Positions 1 to 9,089 of a stretch of DNA of 36,742 nucleotides are shown here, one piece after another. The first letter of the stretch is position 1. Every line of letters begins with the position of its first letter. A program made the position numbers and the translations under genes. Location of the stretch: the NCBI GenBank assembly GCA_025934595.1, contig JAICXU010000002.1, positions 1-36,742 on the forward strand. Direction: 5' to 3'. Under the pieces are notes generated by a model. It had not been told where the DNA came from and did not search any database. It worked only from the letters and a program-made list of their open reading frames with translations. Source of the DNA: Polyangiaceae bacterium (GTDB lineage Bacteria > Myxococcota_A > Polyangia > Polyangiales > Polyangiaceae).

Positions 1-2
1 CG

Positions 3-359
3 CCGACGATCGTGCTCGAGAAAGGCGAGCCCATCTTGGCGGTGGGAGGCTCCGGCGGCATGCGCATCGCATACAACGTCACGCAGACCACGCTCGCGAG
101 GCTTCTTTTTCACATGGATCCGAGCGCGTGCGTGAGCTCACCGCGCATCGCCATCGACGGATCCGGCGCGAGCGTGTTCCTCGAACCGGAATTTTCGGAA
201 GACGTGCGCTCCGGTCTCAAAGCACGCGGCGAAGACGTGAAGGACGAAAAATTTCTCGAGACCGGCGTGCAAATGGTCGCGTGGGATCGCACGGCGACGG
301 GCACGCATCTCTCGGCTGCCGCGGATCCGCGCAAGGTCGGCTTCGCCGTCGCGCAGTAA
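3..359 (+). CDS. Gamma-glutamyltransferase (gamma-glutamyltranspeptidase), C-terminal part; truncated by window start
   Basis: Open frame from window edge: PTIVLEKGEPILAVGGSGGMRIAYNVTQTTLARLLF...SPRIAIDG...AADPRKVGFAVAQ resembles the C-terminal end of the small subunit of GGT (PTIV..GKPVLAVGSPGGSRI...APR; terminal ADPRKxG). Confidence 0.8.
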   Translation, partial: PTIVLEKGEPILAVGGSGGMRIAYNVTQTTLARLLFHMDPSACVSSPRIAIDGSGASVFLEPEFSEDVRSGLKARGEDVKDEKFLETGVQMVAWDRTATGTHLSAAADPRKVGFAVAQ

Positions 360-367
360 CGCGTTCT

Positions 368-1219
368 CTAATGTTCTTCGGCGAGCGCGGCGAGCTCCGC
401 GTTCTTGTCGGTGTCGAGATCGCTCGCCACCGCATAGCCCACGTTTTGCCCTTGGGCGACCGCGAGCGTGTACCCCGATGACTGCGCGACTTGCACTTCC
501 GCCGTGCCCACCGAGCGCGGCTTCAAGCCATCTTCGTGCACCTGAATGCGATGCGGGTCGTACACGAGAATGCTGACGCGACGAACTTCGGTGCCGTTCG
601 TGATCTCGTACTGCAAGACCGCCGCACGCTCTTGGCGAATCGGAATCATGCGACCGCCGACGAGCCGCGCGCCGGAGCGTTTCTCGAAGCTCACCGGACG
701 AACCGGCACGCCGACGTAACGCTCGAAATCGCGAACGTCTTTCGGATCCGTGCGCTCGGGCGGAAGCGGATGCGAGTGCTCTTCGACGAGATCGTCGAGG
801 TCGAAATCTGCGCCTGCGGAGACCGCGGCCGTCGATGTCGTGCGGCCGATCGGGCCGCGTGCTGCCGCTCCCCACACCATCGCGAGAGCCGCTGCGCTCG
901 CGAGCGGAACGGCGGTGCGCCATGACCACGACTTTTGATCGCGCGCGTGGGCTTTCAACGTTTCGCGTTTGTCTTCGTGCACCGCTGCCGCGATCATCGC
1001 GCCGGAAATTCGCGCTCGCAGCGCGTCGGATGCAGGTGCGGATGCCGCTCCCACGCTTCGCTTCAGCGACGTGCGGATGGCTCGATCGAGCTCGATGCGC
1101 TCGCCGCACGTCTCGCAACGCGACACGTGCTCGTCGACGTCCAGCACGCTCGAAGGCTCGAGCTCACCGTCGACGTACGCACCGAGAAGGTGCGTGTATT
1201 TGCGACACGGGTCGGTCAT
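368..1219 (-). CDS. Anti-sigma factor, zinc-binding (ZAS/zf-HC2) N-terminus with one TM segment
   Basis: [28 protein letters not shown] (HxxxCxxC) then [19 protein letters not shown]; start overlaps the upstream sigma stop (ATGA). Confidence 0.85.
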   Translation of the reverse strand: MTDPCRKYTHLLGAYVDGELEPSSVLDVDEHVSRCETCGERIELDRAIRTSLKRSVGAASAPASDALRARISGAMIAAAVHEDKRETLKAHARDQKSWSWRTAVPLASAAALAMVWGAAARGPIGRTTSTAAVSAGADFDLDDLVEEHSHPLPPERTDPKDVRDFERYVGVPVRPVSFEKRSGARLVGGRMIPIRQERAAVLQYEITNGTEVRRVSILVYDPHRIQVHEDGLKPRSVGTAEVQVAQSSGYTLAVAQGQNVGYAVASDLDTDKNAELAALAEEH

Positions 1220-1902
1220 GCCGCTCCTCGTTTGCGTGCGCGGAACGCGGCCAAGTCGGCGGGCGCGTTCTTCTCTCCGTCCTTCTGGTTCTTTTGGCCA
1301 ACATCGTCTTCGCCCTTCACGATGCCGAGCGAAACCGCGTGCGAATAAAGCGCGCGCTGCAAAAGCTTTCGGCCACGATGGAGGCGGCTCATCACGGTGC
1401 CGATCGGGCAGTGCATGATGTCGGCGATCTCTTCGTATGAAAATTCTTCGACGTCGCAGAGGATGACGGCGAGGCGGAACTCCGCGGGAAGCGCATCGAG
1501 CGCAGCGCGAACCTCGCCCTCCACGATCGGCATCAGCGCGAGCTGCTCGGGATCACGAAGCTGGCGCATCGTCGACGCGCTCACCCAACCATCCGCCAGC
1601 GGATCGGCGTCCGGCCCGTCGAAGATCGCGCGCTCGAGACCGCCGCGGCGATACTTGTTGATGAACGTGTTCGTGAGAATCCGGAACATCCACGCTTTGA
1701 GGTTCGTGCCGGGTTGGAACTGATCGCGCGCGCGGATGGCTTTGACCATGCTGTCTTGCACGAGGTCTTCGGCTTCCGTCGGGTTGCGCGTGAGACGGCA
1801 CGCGACGGCATACATGGCGTCGAGGTGAGACAACGCTTCGGTCACGAACGCGTCGGTTTCCTTGTTTTTCTCGCCGGGTGCAGCAGCGCGGAACATCGCC
1901 AT
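1216..1902 (-). CDS. ECF RNA polymerase sigma factor (RpoE-like)
   Basis: Region 2 ([50 protein letters not shown]) and region 4 ([45 protein letters not shown]). Confidence 0.93.
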   Translation of the reverse strand: MAMFRAAAPGEKNKETDAFVTEALSHLDAMYAVACRLTRNPTEAEDLVQDSMVKAIRARDQFQPGTNLKAWMFRILTNTFINKYRRGGLERAIFDGPDADPLADGWVSASTMRQLRDPEQLALMPIVEGEVRAALDALPAEFRLAVILCDVEEFSYEEIADIMHCPIGTVMSRLHRGRKLLQRALYSHAVSLGIVKGEDDVGQKNQKDGEKNAPADLAAFRARKRGAA

Positions 1903-1950
1903 GAGCGTCGCCTTTCAATGTAGCCAACCCAGGCTAAGCGCGCTCTATTC

Positions 1951-1982
1951 CGCCGAACGAAGCGATATTTCGGCGTTTTTTT
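1951..1982 (+). terminator. Intrinsic-terminator-like hairpin on the + strand
   Basis: CGCCGAA (1951-1957) / TTCGGCG (1969-1975), 7-bp perfect stem, 11-nt loop, then T7 (1976-1982). Both flanking genes are on the - strand. Confidence 0.45.
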
Positions 1983-2050
1983 GGGGAAAACGCTGCCAAA
2001 ACGACAAAAAAACTGAACGGCCGAGCAGCCCGAGGTCGCGGTGGGCGTCG

Positions 2051-2647
2051 CTAGGGCTTTTGGTTCGACGCCTTCAGTTTTTTCTCGAGCTCCTCGATGC
2101 GCGCCGAGAGCCGCTTCACTTCGTTCTGCAAATTCTGGAGGGGGCTCAAGAGGGCCGCTTTGACGCGTTCGTCGATCTTGTGCTGCCAGTCCTCGAGCGT
2201 TTCTTTCGCGCTGTCGACGAGCTTCGTCCGCGGTGCCGCGGCGGCTGCATCCTCCGGCTTGTCGGCCGCCTTTTCGTCTTTCGATCCCGGAAGCGTTCCT
2301 GGGATCAAGCGGCCGATCGGACCTTCGCGCAAATCGGAGAGCACTTTTTCGGTGCGCTGATGGAGCAGCTCTTTCAAGGTCTGCAGCGGCACGCTGCGCG
2401 AATGCGCCTTTTGCTCTTCGTAGATGATCTGCGCGAGCGTGACCTCGGTGAGATCTTGCTTCGAGTTGTTGTCGATGATCTGTACCTCTTCACCGTTTCG
2501 CACCATCTCCGCGATTTGTAGAAGCGTGACGTAGCGACTGTCTTTCGTGTCGTAAAGCTTGCGGTTCGAGTACCGCTTCACGATGCGACGCGGGCGATCG
2601 TCGGCAGGTGTTTCCGGTCCGCCGGACGATTGAGGCTTCGGATCCAT
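2051..2647 (-). CDS. phaR: Polyhydroxyalkanoate synthesis regulator PhaR family (DNA-binding N-terminal domain)
   Basis: RRIVKRYSNRKLYDTKDSRYVTLLQIAEMVRNGEEVQIIDNNSKQDLTEVTLAQIIYEEQK is the PhaR N-terminal signature; coiled-coil C-terminus. Start taken as ATG at 2647 rather than the ORF-track 3064. Confidence 0.9.
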   Translation of the reverse strand: MDPKPQSSGGPETPADDRPRRIVKRYSNRKLYDTKDSRYVTLLQIAEMVRNGEEVQIIDNNSKQDLTEVTLAQIIYEEQKAHSRSVPLQTLKELLHQRTEKVLSDLREGPIGRLIPGTLPGSKDEKAADKPEDAAAAAPRTKLVDSAKETLEDWQHKIDERVKAALLSPLQNLQNEVKRLSARIEELEKKLKASNQKP

Positions 2648-2708
2648 GAAGCCCAGGGTAGCCTTTATGACGCAAGGTGGCGTGACAAAAACTTTCAGCG
2701 GAGAGCTC

Positions 2709-3557
2709 ATGACGCCTCCAAGCCCGGCGGCCATTAAATCGGCAAATTCGAGCGAAAACACATCCGCGGCGCTCGAAGCAAAAGGCGTGTCGGCGGTGTA
2801 CGAGACGAGCTCGAAGCTCGCGCTCGAAGACGTGTCGCTTTCGCTCGCGCGCGGCGAGATCGTGAGCGTGCTCGGTCCGAACGGCGCGGGAAAGACGACG
2901 CTGCTGCGCGTGCTAGCGGGCGTGACGCCGCCGTCGTCGGGCGAGGTCACGCTCTTCGACGTGCCGCTCGCGTCCATGTCGCGGAGCGATGTCGCGAAAA
3001 AAATCGCAGTGGTTCGACAATCGGAGCCCACGAGCTTCGGCTTCTCCGTGCGCGACGTCGTCATGATGGGACGCGCGCCGCATCAAGGCGGATGGATGCG
3101 CGCGACGAGCGAGGACGAGAAGATCGTGGACGACGCGATCGCGCGGCTCGATCTCGGCGATCTCGCTTCGCGACCCGTCCGCGAATTGAGCGGCGGCGAA
3201 GCCAGGCGCGTCGCGATCGCGCGTGCGTTCGCGCAGACGCCCGAGATTTTACTGCTGGACGAGCCGGGTGCATTCCTCGACGTGCGCCACCAGATCTCGC
3301 TCTACGAAAGGCTCGCGCGCGAGGTCGAAGAAAACGATCTCGCATGTCTCGTCGTGATGCACGACCTGCACATGGCCGCGCAATATTCTCATCGCGTCGC
3401 GCTGCTGGATGCGGGAAAGCTCGTCGCGATCGGCTCGCCGAGCGACGTGCTCACCGAAGCGCGCGTGCGCGAGGTGTTCGGCGTCGACCTCGCGACCGGC
3501 GTGGACCCGCGATCGCAGACGCCGTATTTCGTTCCGGTGCGCGCACGCCATCCGTGA
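2709..3557 (+). CDS. ABC transporter ATP-binding protein, FecE/BtuD/HmuV (iron-siderophore/cobalamin/heme) type
   Basis: Walker A GPNGAGKTT, signature LSGGEARRVAIARA, Walker B ILLLDEP, H-loop VVMHDLHMAAQYSHRV. ATG at 2709 preceded by GGAGAG; 2646 is an alternative start. Confidence 0.88.
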   Translation: MTPPSPAAIKSANSSENTSAALEAKGVSAVYETSSKLALEDVSLSLARGEIVSVLGPNGAGKTTLLRVLAGVTPPSSGEVTLFDVPLASMSRSDVAKKIAVVRQSEPTSFGFSVRDVVMMGRAPHQGGWMRATSEDEKIVDDAIARLDLGDLASRPVRELSGGEARRVAIARAFAQTPEILLLDEPGAFLDVRHQISLYERLAREVEENDLACLVVMHDLHMAAQYSHRVALLDAGKLVAIGSPSDVLTEARVREVFGVDLATGVDPRSQTPYFVPVRARHP

Positions 3558-3583
3558 TGGGTCACGCAAGCGCGACGTGACGC

Positions 3584-4099
3584 TCACGCGTGAAACGTCA
3601 TGCACGTGTGCAGGGATTTTTTCGCGCGATGAAGGAGCACCGCGACGTGCTCGCGTGAAATTCCAAGAGCGGTCGCCACGTCTTCGCCGGGGCGCTCTTC
3701 GAGCATGCGGAGCGTGACGACGGCGCGTTGCACCGTGCACAGCTCCTGAACGCATGCCTGCAGGCGCACGTGCTCTTCGGCGCGCATCAAGAGCTCGTCG
3801 GCGAGCGCATCCTCCTCGGCATGCGCGGTGTCGTCCGCGATCTCGAGGTGAGGTCGCGCGCGATAGTGACGGCGCCGGCGATTTCGCGCCGCGTTCTTGA
3901 CGATCCCGGCGAGGAACGCCGGCCACTCTTCGGTCGCCGGCAACGCGCTCTTCTTGTCGAGATCCAAAAACGTGCAGAGCGCCTCTTGCACACAATCGAC
4001 CGCGTCTTCCGCGCTCGCACCTTCGGCGCGCGCGATCGCAGCGAGGCGTCCGCGCTCGTTTTGGGCCAAATCCCCCAGATTTTCGATGCTCGCGCGCAT
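3584..4099 (-). CDS. ECF-type sigma-70 family factor
   Basis: EDAVDCVQEALCTFL (region 2-like) and VQRAVVTLRMLEERPGEDVATALGISREHVAVLLHRAKKSLHTCM (region 4-like HTH). Confidence 0.78.
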   Translation of the reverse strand: MRASIENLGDLAQNERGRLAAIARAEGASAEDAVDCVQEALCTFLDLDKKSALPATEEWPAFLAGIVKNAARNRRRRHYRARPHLEIADDTAHAEEDALADELLMRAEEHVRLQACVQELCTVQRAVVTLRMLEERPGEDVATALGISREHVAVLLHRAKKSLHTCMTFHA

Positions 4100-4210
4100 C
4101 TCTCTCGATCACAGGTTTCGTCGCAGCCGCACATTACGCAACTCGGAGAATTTTTTTCTTCGTCATGCGCACGACCGTCGAGACCTTTCGACGGCGAAGG
4201 AGAAAAGATC

Positions 4211-4528
4211 ATGGCGAAAGGACTTCTCGAGCTCGACGAAACGAATTTCGAAGGCGAGGTGCTAGGGGCAGACGTGCCGGTCATCGTGGAGTTCGGCGCG
4301 ACGTGGTGCGGGCCATGCCGCGCGCTCGAGCCGATGCTGGAGCGGCTCGCGCAAAAGTGGGGCAGCGCGCGAAAATTCGCGACCGTCAACGTGGACGATT
4401 CACCCGCGATCGCGACGCGGTACGGAGTGCGCGGAACGCCGACGCTCGTGGTGTTCGCGCGCGGAAACGAGGTCGCGCGTCAAATCGGTCTCACGAACGA
4501 AGCCAAAATCGCGGCGATGATCGAGTGA
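4211..4528 (+). CDS. trxA: Thioredoxin
   Basis: VIVEFGATWCGPCRALEPMLERLAQKW...VNVDDSPAIATRYGVRGTPTLVVFARG; WCGPC and cis-Pro TPT; RBS AAGGAG before ATG 4211. Confidence 0.92.
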   Translation: MAKGLLELDETNFEGEVLGADVPVIVEFGATWCGPCRALEPMLERLAQKWGSARKFATVNVDDSPAIATRYGVRGTPTLVVFARGNEVARQIGLTNEAKIAAMIE

Positions 4529-4546
4529 AGCCCTGCGTGCTTGCGT

Positions 4547-7135
4547 TCAATCGAGCAACACGTCGAGATCGGAGACGTGGCGCGGATTCAGCTTCTCGAA
4601 GTCGCGCTGATTGATGCGGCGGTAGCGCCATGTTGCTCCAGACAGCGTTGTCGCGTTTTCGCACCAGATCGTTGCCGCGCGATCCTTCTGGGCGACCTCC
4701 GCGCCGACGTAGCCCTTCGTTTCGAGAAGGAGCATCGTGCCGTCGTCGGAGCGCGCGACCCAGTCAGGGTGATAGAGTCGAAGGTTGCCGGCGTCATCCA
4801 GGTATTCGATCGAAAATCCGAAACGCATCGGAAGCTTCGCGAAGGCCGTGACATCGGGCGCTGAGTCGAGAAAACCGGCGAACGCGACTTCATACGGATT
4901 GTCGCAAGCGACGAGGTTGAAAACCGTGTGTTTCGATTCGCAGACGGATTGCGACCATGGAAATGGTGCGCACGTGGACAGCATGCGCGGTGGCGCAAGA
5001 ATGCGGGGCTCGGCGTCGGCGATTGCGACCGCGCGCAGCGCCTTCGCGAACGTGCGCACCGTGAGCTGTCCGACGATTCGAGCGGCGATTTCGCGCACGG
5101 TCGTTCGGTCGTCCAAATCGACGCTGCGCCCGAAGATGCGATGCTCGAGGAAGTCGCGGACCTTGGGAGCGATGGCTGCGAACTGGGAGGGCAACTTCAC
5201 CTCTTCGGCGATGCGGCGCGCGTAAAACCCGATTACTTCTTGCGCCGTTTGCGGCTCGGGAATCGCATACTGGCGTTCCAGCTCCTTGGCATCCGTGACG
5301 ACGTCATAGCCCTCGTACGTGAAGGTCTTCTCGCCGCTCTCTCCCTGTCGGATCTTCAGCGGGGGCAGGTCGAACGCCATCACATCGAGCGCCGCAATTT
5401 CTTCTGCGAGCGATTTCTTTCGGATAAGCACCGGCGACAGGATCGGAACGCCGAGATCGCGCTCTCCTCGCGCGGCAAGCGGTGCAATCGTCAGGATTTG
5501 CAGACGGTCTTTCTTGGGGTCGAACGTATCGAGCTTGATTTCCTCGATCCTCTCGAGGTCGTCGACGAACTCGAGAAACTTCTCGTTGCCGATGATGTCG
5601 ACGCGCTCGCGATAACCCGAGGTAGGGCCGCGGAACATGAGTCTCAACCCGCGACCGATTGCCTGCTCTGGAAGGATATTTGCGCGGGCAGTGAATGGTC
5701 GCAGACCCACGACGACAGTCACATTTTGAACGTCCCAACCTTCGCGTAGCATGAGAACCGATACGATCGCGCCGACCTCACTCGTATCGCCGTCTACGTC
5801 GCGAGCGAGATGACGCGCTACCTCCAGATCCTTCTGCGTGATCTCGCCGGATGCATTGGTATGAATGACCAACGTCCTATTTCCGCCGAGCTCCGTGGGG
5901 TACTTCGTGCGCAGCCACGAGGCGACGTCGTCGGCGTCGTCGGTGCTTGCGAGCATGACGAACAGGACTGGCCTTTTGCCGGTCGCGCGGAGCTGCTCGA
6001 CGTACTCCTTCCATCGTTCGACGCCCGCGATTAGATATCCCTCATAACGGATCGAGGCGTGCTCGGAGTTGACCTCGTCGAAACGTGCAAGGCCGCGCAT
6101 CGGCCTTTTTACGATTTGATCGACGATGGCCTGCTTCAATGGATAGTCGGAAACGATCCACGGGAAGAGCGTGCCGGTCTTGAGGAAGCGTGGCGTCGCC
6201 GAAAAATCGAGCTGCATGTTGAGCGCGGTGCTCTCGTGAAGTCTCGCAATGACGTTGTTCCACTCGCCATCCTGGTCGTGCGTGTGATGAGCCTCGTCGT
6301 TGAGCACCATCAAGAGGCCATCTCGTAACCCGATGCGTTCCCGAAAGTCGGTCAAATCGAGCTTCTTTGTCGGCGGTCGGGGGCCAAGCACGCCGGTCAT
6401 GGCGTCGGGCTCTTCGTGTGCGCCGCGCGAGTCGCGCTCGTAGAGCTGGTCGATGTTCGTGACGAACAGCGCGCCGTCCGTGTGCGCCTTCTCACCCTCG
6501 CCGCGCATCACACAATCCAGCTCCCAAAAGATTTTCATGTCGCGCGGCACGATCGGATCCGCGACGAAAATGCGGCCTCCACCAAAATCCGTGGCGAGTC
6601 GCTGAAGCACGATCACATTCGGCGCGACGAGCAGGAACGTGCGCGCATACTCTTTCGCGATATTTTCCTCTTCGCGTTGCGCATTCAGGAACTGCCACGC
6701 GACGGCAAGGGCCATCACCTTCGTTTTGCCGCTGCCTGTCGCCATCTTAATGGCGTACCGAGCGAACAAGTCGGTGAAGAAGGGGACGCCGCCGACTTCG
6801 GTGGCGTACCGCTCGAGCAGTGCCGTTCTCGATCGAACGCGCTCGTACTCCCAGACGAAAATCAGCGTTTCGACGGCGACCCGCTGCGCCTCGTGATATT
6901 TGAAAATCGTTCCGTTCGCCAAACGGTGATCGCTTTCGAACCAGAATGCGAGCAGCCGCCGCGTCGTGTCGGTCGTTCCCTTATATCCGCCAGCCCGCCA
7001 AGCCCTCACGGCTTCTCGAAGGGCTGGAACGCACGGCGCCGTTCGTAATCCCGACGTGATGTCGAGGAGATTTCCGGTCCGATCCTCGGCAACGCTGCGA
7101 CGCTTGGTGGAGCGCTTTTGTTTTCGCTCGGCCAC
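4547..7135 (-). CDS. Type III-like restriction enzyme Res subunit (SF2 helicase plus C-terminal PD-(D/E)XK-like nuclease)
   Basis: ATGSGKTKVMALAVAWQFL (Walker A), VLNDEAHHTHD (DEAH box), EQAIGRGLRLMF (motif VI-like), C-terminal YHPDWVARSDDGTMLLLETKG (PD..ExK). GTG start; 2 bp downstream of the Mod stop. Confidence 0.88.
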   Translation of the reverse strand: MAERKQKRSTKRRSVAEDRTGNLLDITSGLRTAPCVPALREAVRAWRAGGYKGTTDTTRRLLAFWFESDHRLANGTIFKYHEAQRVAVETLIFVWEYERVRSRTALLERYATEVGGVPFFTDLFARYAIKMATGSGKTKVMALAVAWQFLNAQREEENIAKEYARTFLLVAPNVIVLQRLATDFGGGRIFVADPIVPRDMKIFWELDCVMRGEGEKAHTDGALFVTNIDQLYERDSRGAHEEPDAMTGVLGPRPPTKKLDLTDFRERIGLRDGLLMVLNDEAHHTHDQDGEWNNVIARLHESTALNMQLDFSATPRFLKTGTLFPWIVSDYPLKQAIVDQIVKRPMRGLARFDEVNSEHASIRYEGYLIAGVERWKEYVEQLRATGKRPVLFVMLASTDDADDVASWLRTKYPTELGGNRTLVIHTNASGEITQKDLEVARHLARDVDGDTSEVGAIVSVLMLREGWDVQNVTVVVGLRPFTARANILPEQAIGRGLRLMFRGPTSGYRERVDIIGNEKFLEFVDDLERIEEIKLDTFDPKKDRLQILTIAPLAARGERDLGVPILSPVLIRKKSLAEEIAALDVMAFDLPPLKIRQGESGEKTFTYEGYDVVTDAKELERQYAIPEPQTAQEVIGFYARRIAEEVKLPSQFAAIAPKVRDFLEHRIFGRSVDLDDRTTVREIAARIVGQLTVRTFAKALRAVAIADAEPRILAPPRMLSTCAPFPWSQSVCESKHTVFNLVACDNPYEVAFAGFLDSAPDVTAFAKLPMRFGFSIEYLDDAGNLRLYHPDWVARSDDGTMLLLETKGYVGAEVAQKDRAATIWCENATTLSGATWRYRRINQRDFEKLNPRHVSDLDVLLD

Positions 7136-7137
7136 GT

Positions 7138-9012
7138 TTACTTCACCTCGAGCGAAATCAGCTTGGTCGTGTCACATCCGAGCAAGTCGATGACCTTGAT
7201 CATCACCGAGTAGACTCCGGGCGTGCCGTAATCGTTTCGCACGTTGAGCTGTAGCTTTGGCTCCTCGCGCGTTCGATACGACTGCCACGCGTTGTGGAAC
7301 GTGTCGTTCTTGTAGTCCCAATCGATGGCCCAGTAGTCGATCCACTGCGACCAATGCTTGATGGCCTTCCGCACATCTTCAGGCAAGTCTTCTGATGGCA
7401 TCATGAAGTCGACGAGCTCGATGGTCGCGCTCCGTTTTTTGACCGAGCTCTTTGTCGAGAACACGCGGAGCTCGAAGAAATCCTTGGGCTGAATGTCCTT
7501 GATGGCTTTCTTGTCGAGGACGTCTCGCGGGATGCTCTTGAACGAAACATCGACTCTTGCTTCCGCGGCAGTCTGTTTCGCCATCTCGTTCAGCTCGAAC
7601 GCGAACTCCCAGCCGAGGATGTCGACCGCGGCTTTCTGACCATTTCCATTTTTCGTTTTGCCAGCGATTCGCCAGACCTCGCGCGCGATGGCCTTCACGT
7701 CTTCGAGCGTGATCGGAGAATCTACGGGGCCAACATGGACGAAGCGCCCGCGCGTGACGCCATGGATCCACGCATGGCCCTCGATTGGTTCGGCGCGATA
7801 GAGCTCAAGAATGAATCGCCGGTAGGCACTTTCTGTCGCCGCTCGATCCTCGGGCTTTTCGAACTCAGCCGACATCCACGCTTTGCGCTCGTATTTGCCC
7901 AAGTTCTGAACGACGAAAGGCTTCACTCGGGGAATGCCGAGCAGTCGCTTTCGCGTGGTGTGAATTGCAAAGCGACCGAGGTCACATGCAATCCAACGAC
8001 GACCCAATTTCTCGGCGACCGCAGCAGTTGTCCCGGAACCGCAGAAGCAATCCAGCACTAGCCCGTCTTCATTTGAGCCGAGCTTCACGATTCTCGCTAA
8101 CAGCTCTTCAGATTTTTGCGTTTCGTAATAGAGCTTCTCGGGATCGGTGGGACTGGTGATCTTTTTAACGTCGGGCCACCAGTCGTTGATCGGAGTGCCT
8201 TCCGGACGGAGCTCCGCGTCAGGTCCTTTGATGGCTGTGCGTCCGCGCTCGATCGTTCCCTGCGAATACGGGCGGTACTGCGTGTTGAACGTCCAGCGGC
8301 TGCCCTTGGTGTACCAAAAAATTGTGTCGTGCTTGCGCGGCATCTCGTTTCGAGGAATGCCGCCCCCGCTGTAGCACCACGCGATTTCGTTCCGAAATCC
8401 GGCCGCGACCCGAGCCGAATCGCTGTCGAATGCTCCGAGGCCGAATACTTCGTCGAGAACAACCTTGGCGTAGTGGCCCACGTGCCAATCGAGATGAACG
8501 AAGATACTGCCATCCTCGGCAAGCAATTCACGAACGAGAACTGCCGTCTCGTAAAACCAACGAAGGTATGAATCGAGGCCGCGTCCCCACGTGTCCCGAT
8601 ACGCCTTCTGCTCGATCATGGACGGCTCTCTGAGCAGTGAGTCGTCACAGTCCGGGATCGTCGCCGTAAACGAGAAGTCGGCGCCCGTGTCGAACGGTGG
8701 ATCGATGTAGACGAGATTCACCTTGCCCGCGAACTCGGGCAGGAGACTCGGCAGGACATATTTCTTGTCGCCCCAAATGAGCCGATTGCGCCACTCGGTT
8801 GGCTTGCCGCTCGCAAATAAATCGAGCGTCCGTGCGCGGTCGCGCGCGCTTTCATTGACCGTCTCGATCGTCTGAAAGGGAAGAGCGAGGCGCACGGGCG
8901 CGACGCGCTTGTCGTCGCGATACTTTCCCTCCCAAATCAGCTCCGTCACACGCGCCCCGATCTCGCACGCGTTCGGAACGTCGCTTCGTGAGCGGAACGC
9001 CGAGTCTGCCAC
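7138..9012 (-). CDS. Site-specific DNA methyltransferase, beta-class/type III Mod-like, with C-terminal PKD/Ig-like segment
   Basis: NLVYIDPPFDTGADF (motif IV, DPPF) precedes VLDCFCGSGTTAAVAEKLGRRWIACDLGRFAI (motif I), the beta-class order. C-terminus DWDYKNDTF...YGTPGVYSVMIKVIDLLGCDTTKLISLEVK. GTG start at 9012. Confidence 0.9.
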   Translation of the reverse strand: MADSAFRSRSDVPNACEIGARVTELIWEGKYRDDKRVAPVRLALPFQTIETVNESARDRARTLDLFASGKPTEWRNRLIWGDKKYVLPSLLPEFAGKVNLVYIDPPFDTGADFSFTATIPDCDDSLLREPSMIEQKAYRDTWGRGLDSYLRWFYETAVLVRELLAEDGSIFVHLDWHVGHYAKVVLDEVFGLGAFDSDSARVAAGFRNEIAWCYSGGGIPRNEMPRKHDTIFWYTKGSRWTFNTQYRPYSQGTIERGRTAIKGPDAELRPEGTPINDWWPDVKKITSPTDPEKLYYETQKSEELLARIVKLGSNEDGLVLDCFCGSGTTAAVAEKLGRRWIACDLGRFAIHTTRKRLLGIPRVKPFVVQNLGKYERKAWMSAEFEKPEDRAATESAYRRFILELYRAEPIEGHAWIHGVTRGRFVHVGPVDSPITLEDVKAIAREVWRIAGKTKNGNGQKAAVDILGWEFAFELNEMAKQTAAEARVDVSFKSIPRDVLDKKAIKDIQPKDFFELRVFSTKSSVKKRSATIELVDFMMPSEDLPEDVRKAIKHWSQWIDYWAIDWDYKNDTFHNAWQSYRTREEPKLQLNVRNDYGTPGVYSVMIKVIDLLGCDTTKLISLEVK

Positions 9013-9043
9013 ATGTGCTTGGACACAGATCTACGACATGTGC
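9011..9043. promoter_or_regulatory. Candidate operator: direct repeat ACATGTGC-17nt-ACATGTGC in the mod/XRE divergent region
   Basis: ACATGTGC at 9011-9018 and 9036-9043 (25-bp period; core ACATGT self-complementary); the first copy overlaps the mod GTG start. Confidence 0.45.
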
Positions 9044-9089
9044 AGCTGGCTCTTCATCCCTTTTGTGCCTTGCGCCAAGTCGTCTGCAA

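Noticed and set aside
138-1118. 326-aa - strand ORF overlapping the anti-sigma gene
   Set aside because: Arg/Ser-rich shadow frame of the 368-1219 anti-sigma CDS.
3558-3593. Palindromes GTCACG/CGTGAC and TCACGCGTGA between convergent ABC ATPase and sigma genes
   Set aside because: Short GC-rich palindromes are expected at this base composition; no T-tract, so not called as terminator.
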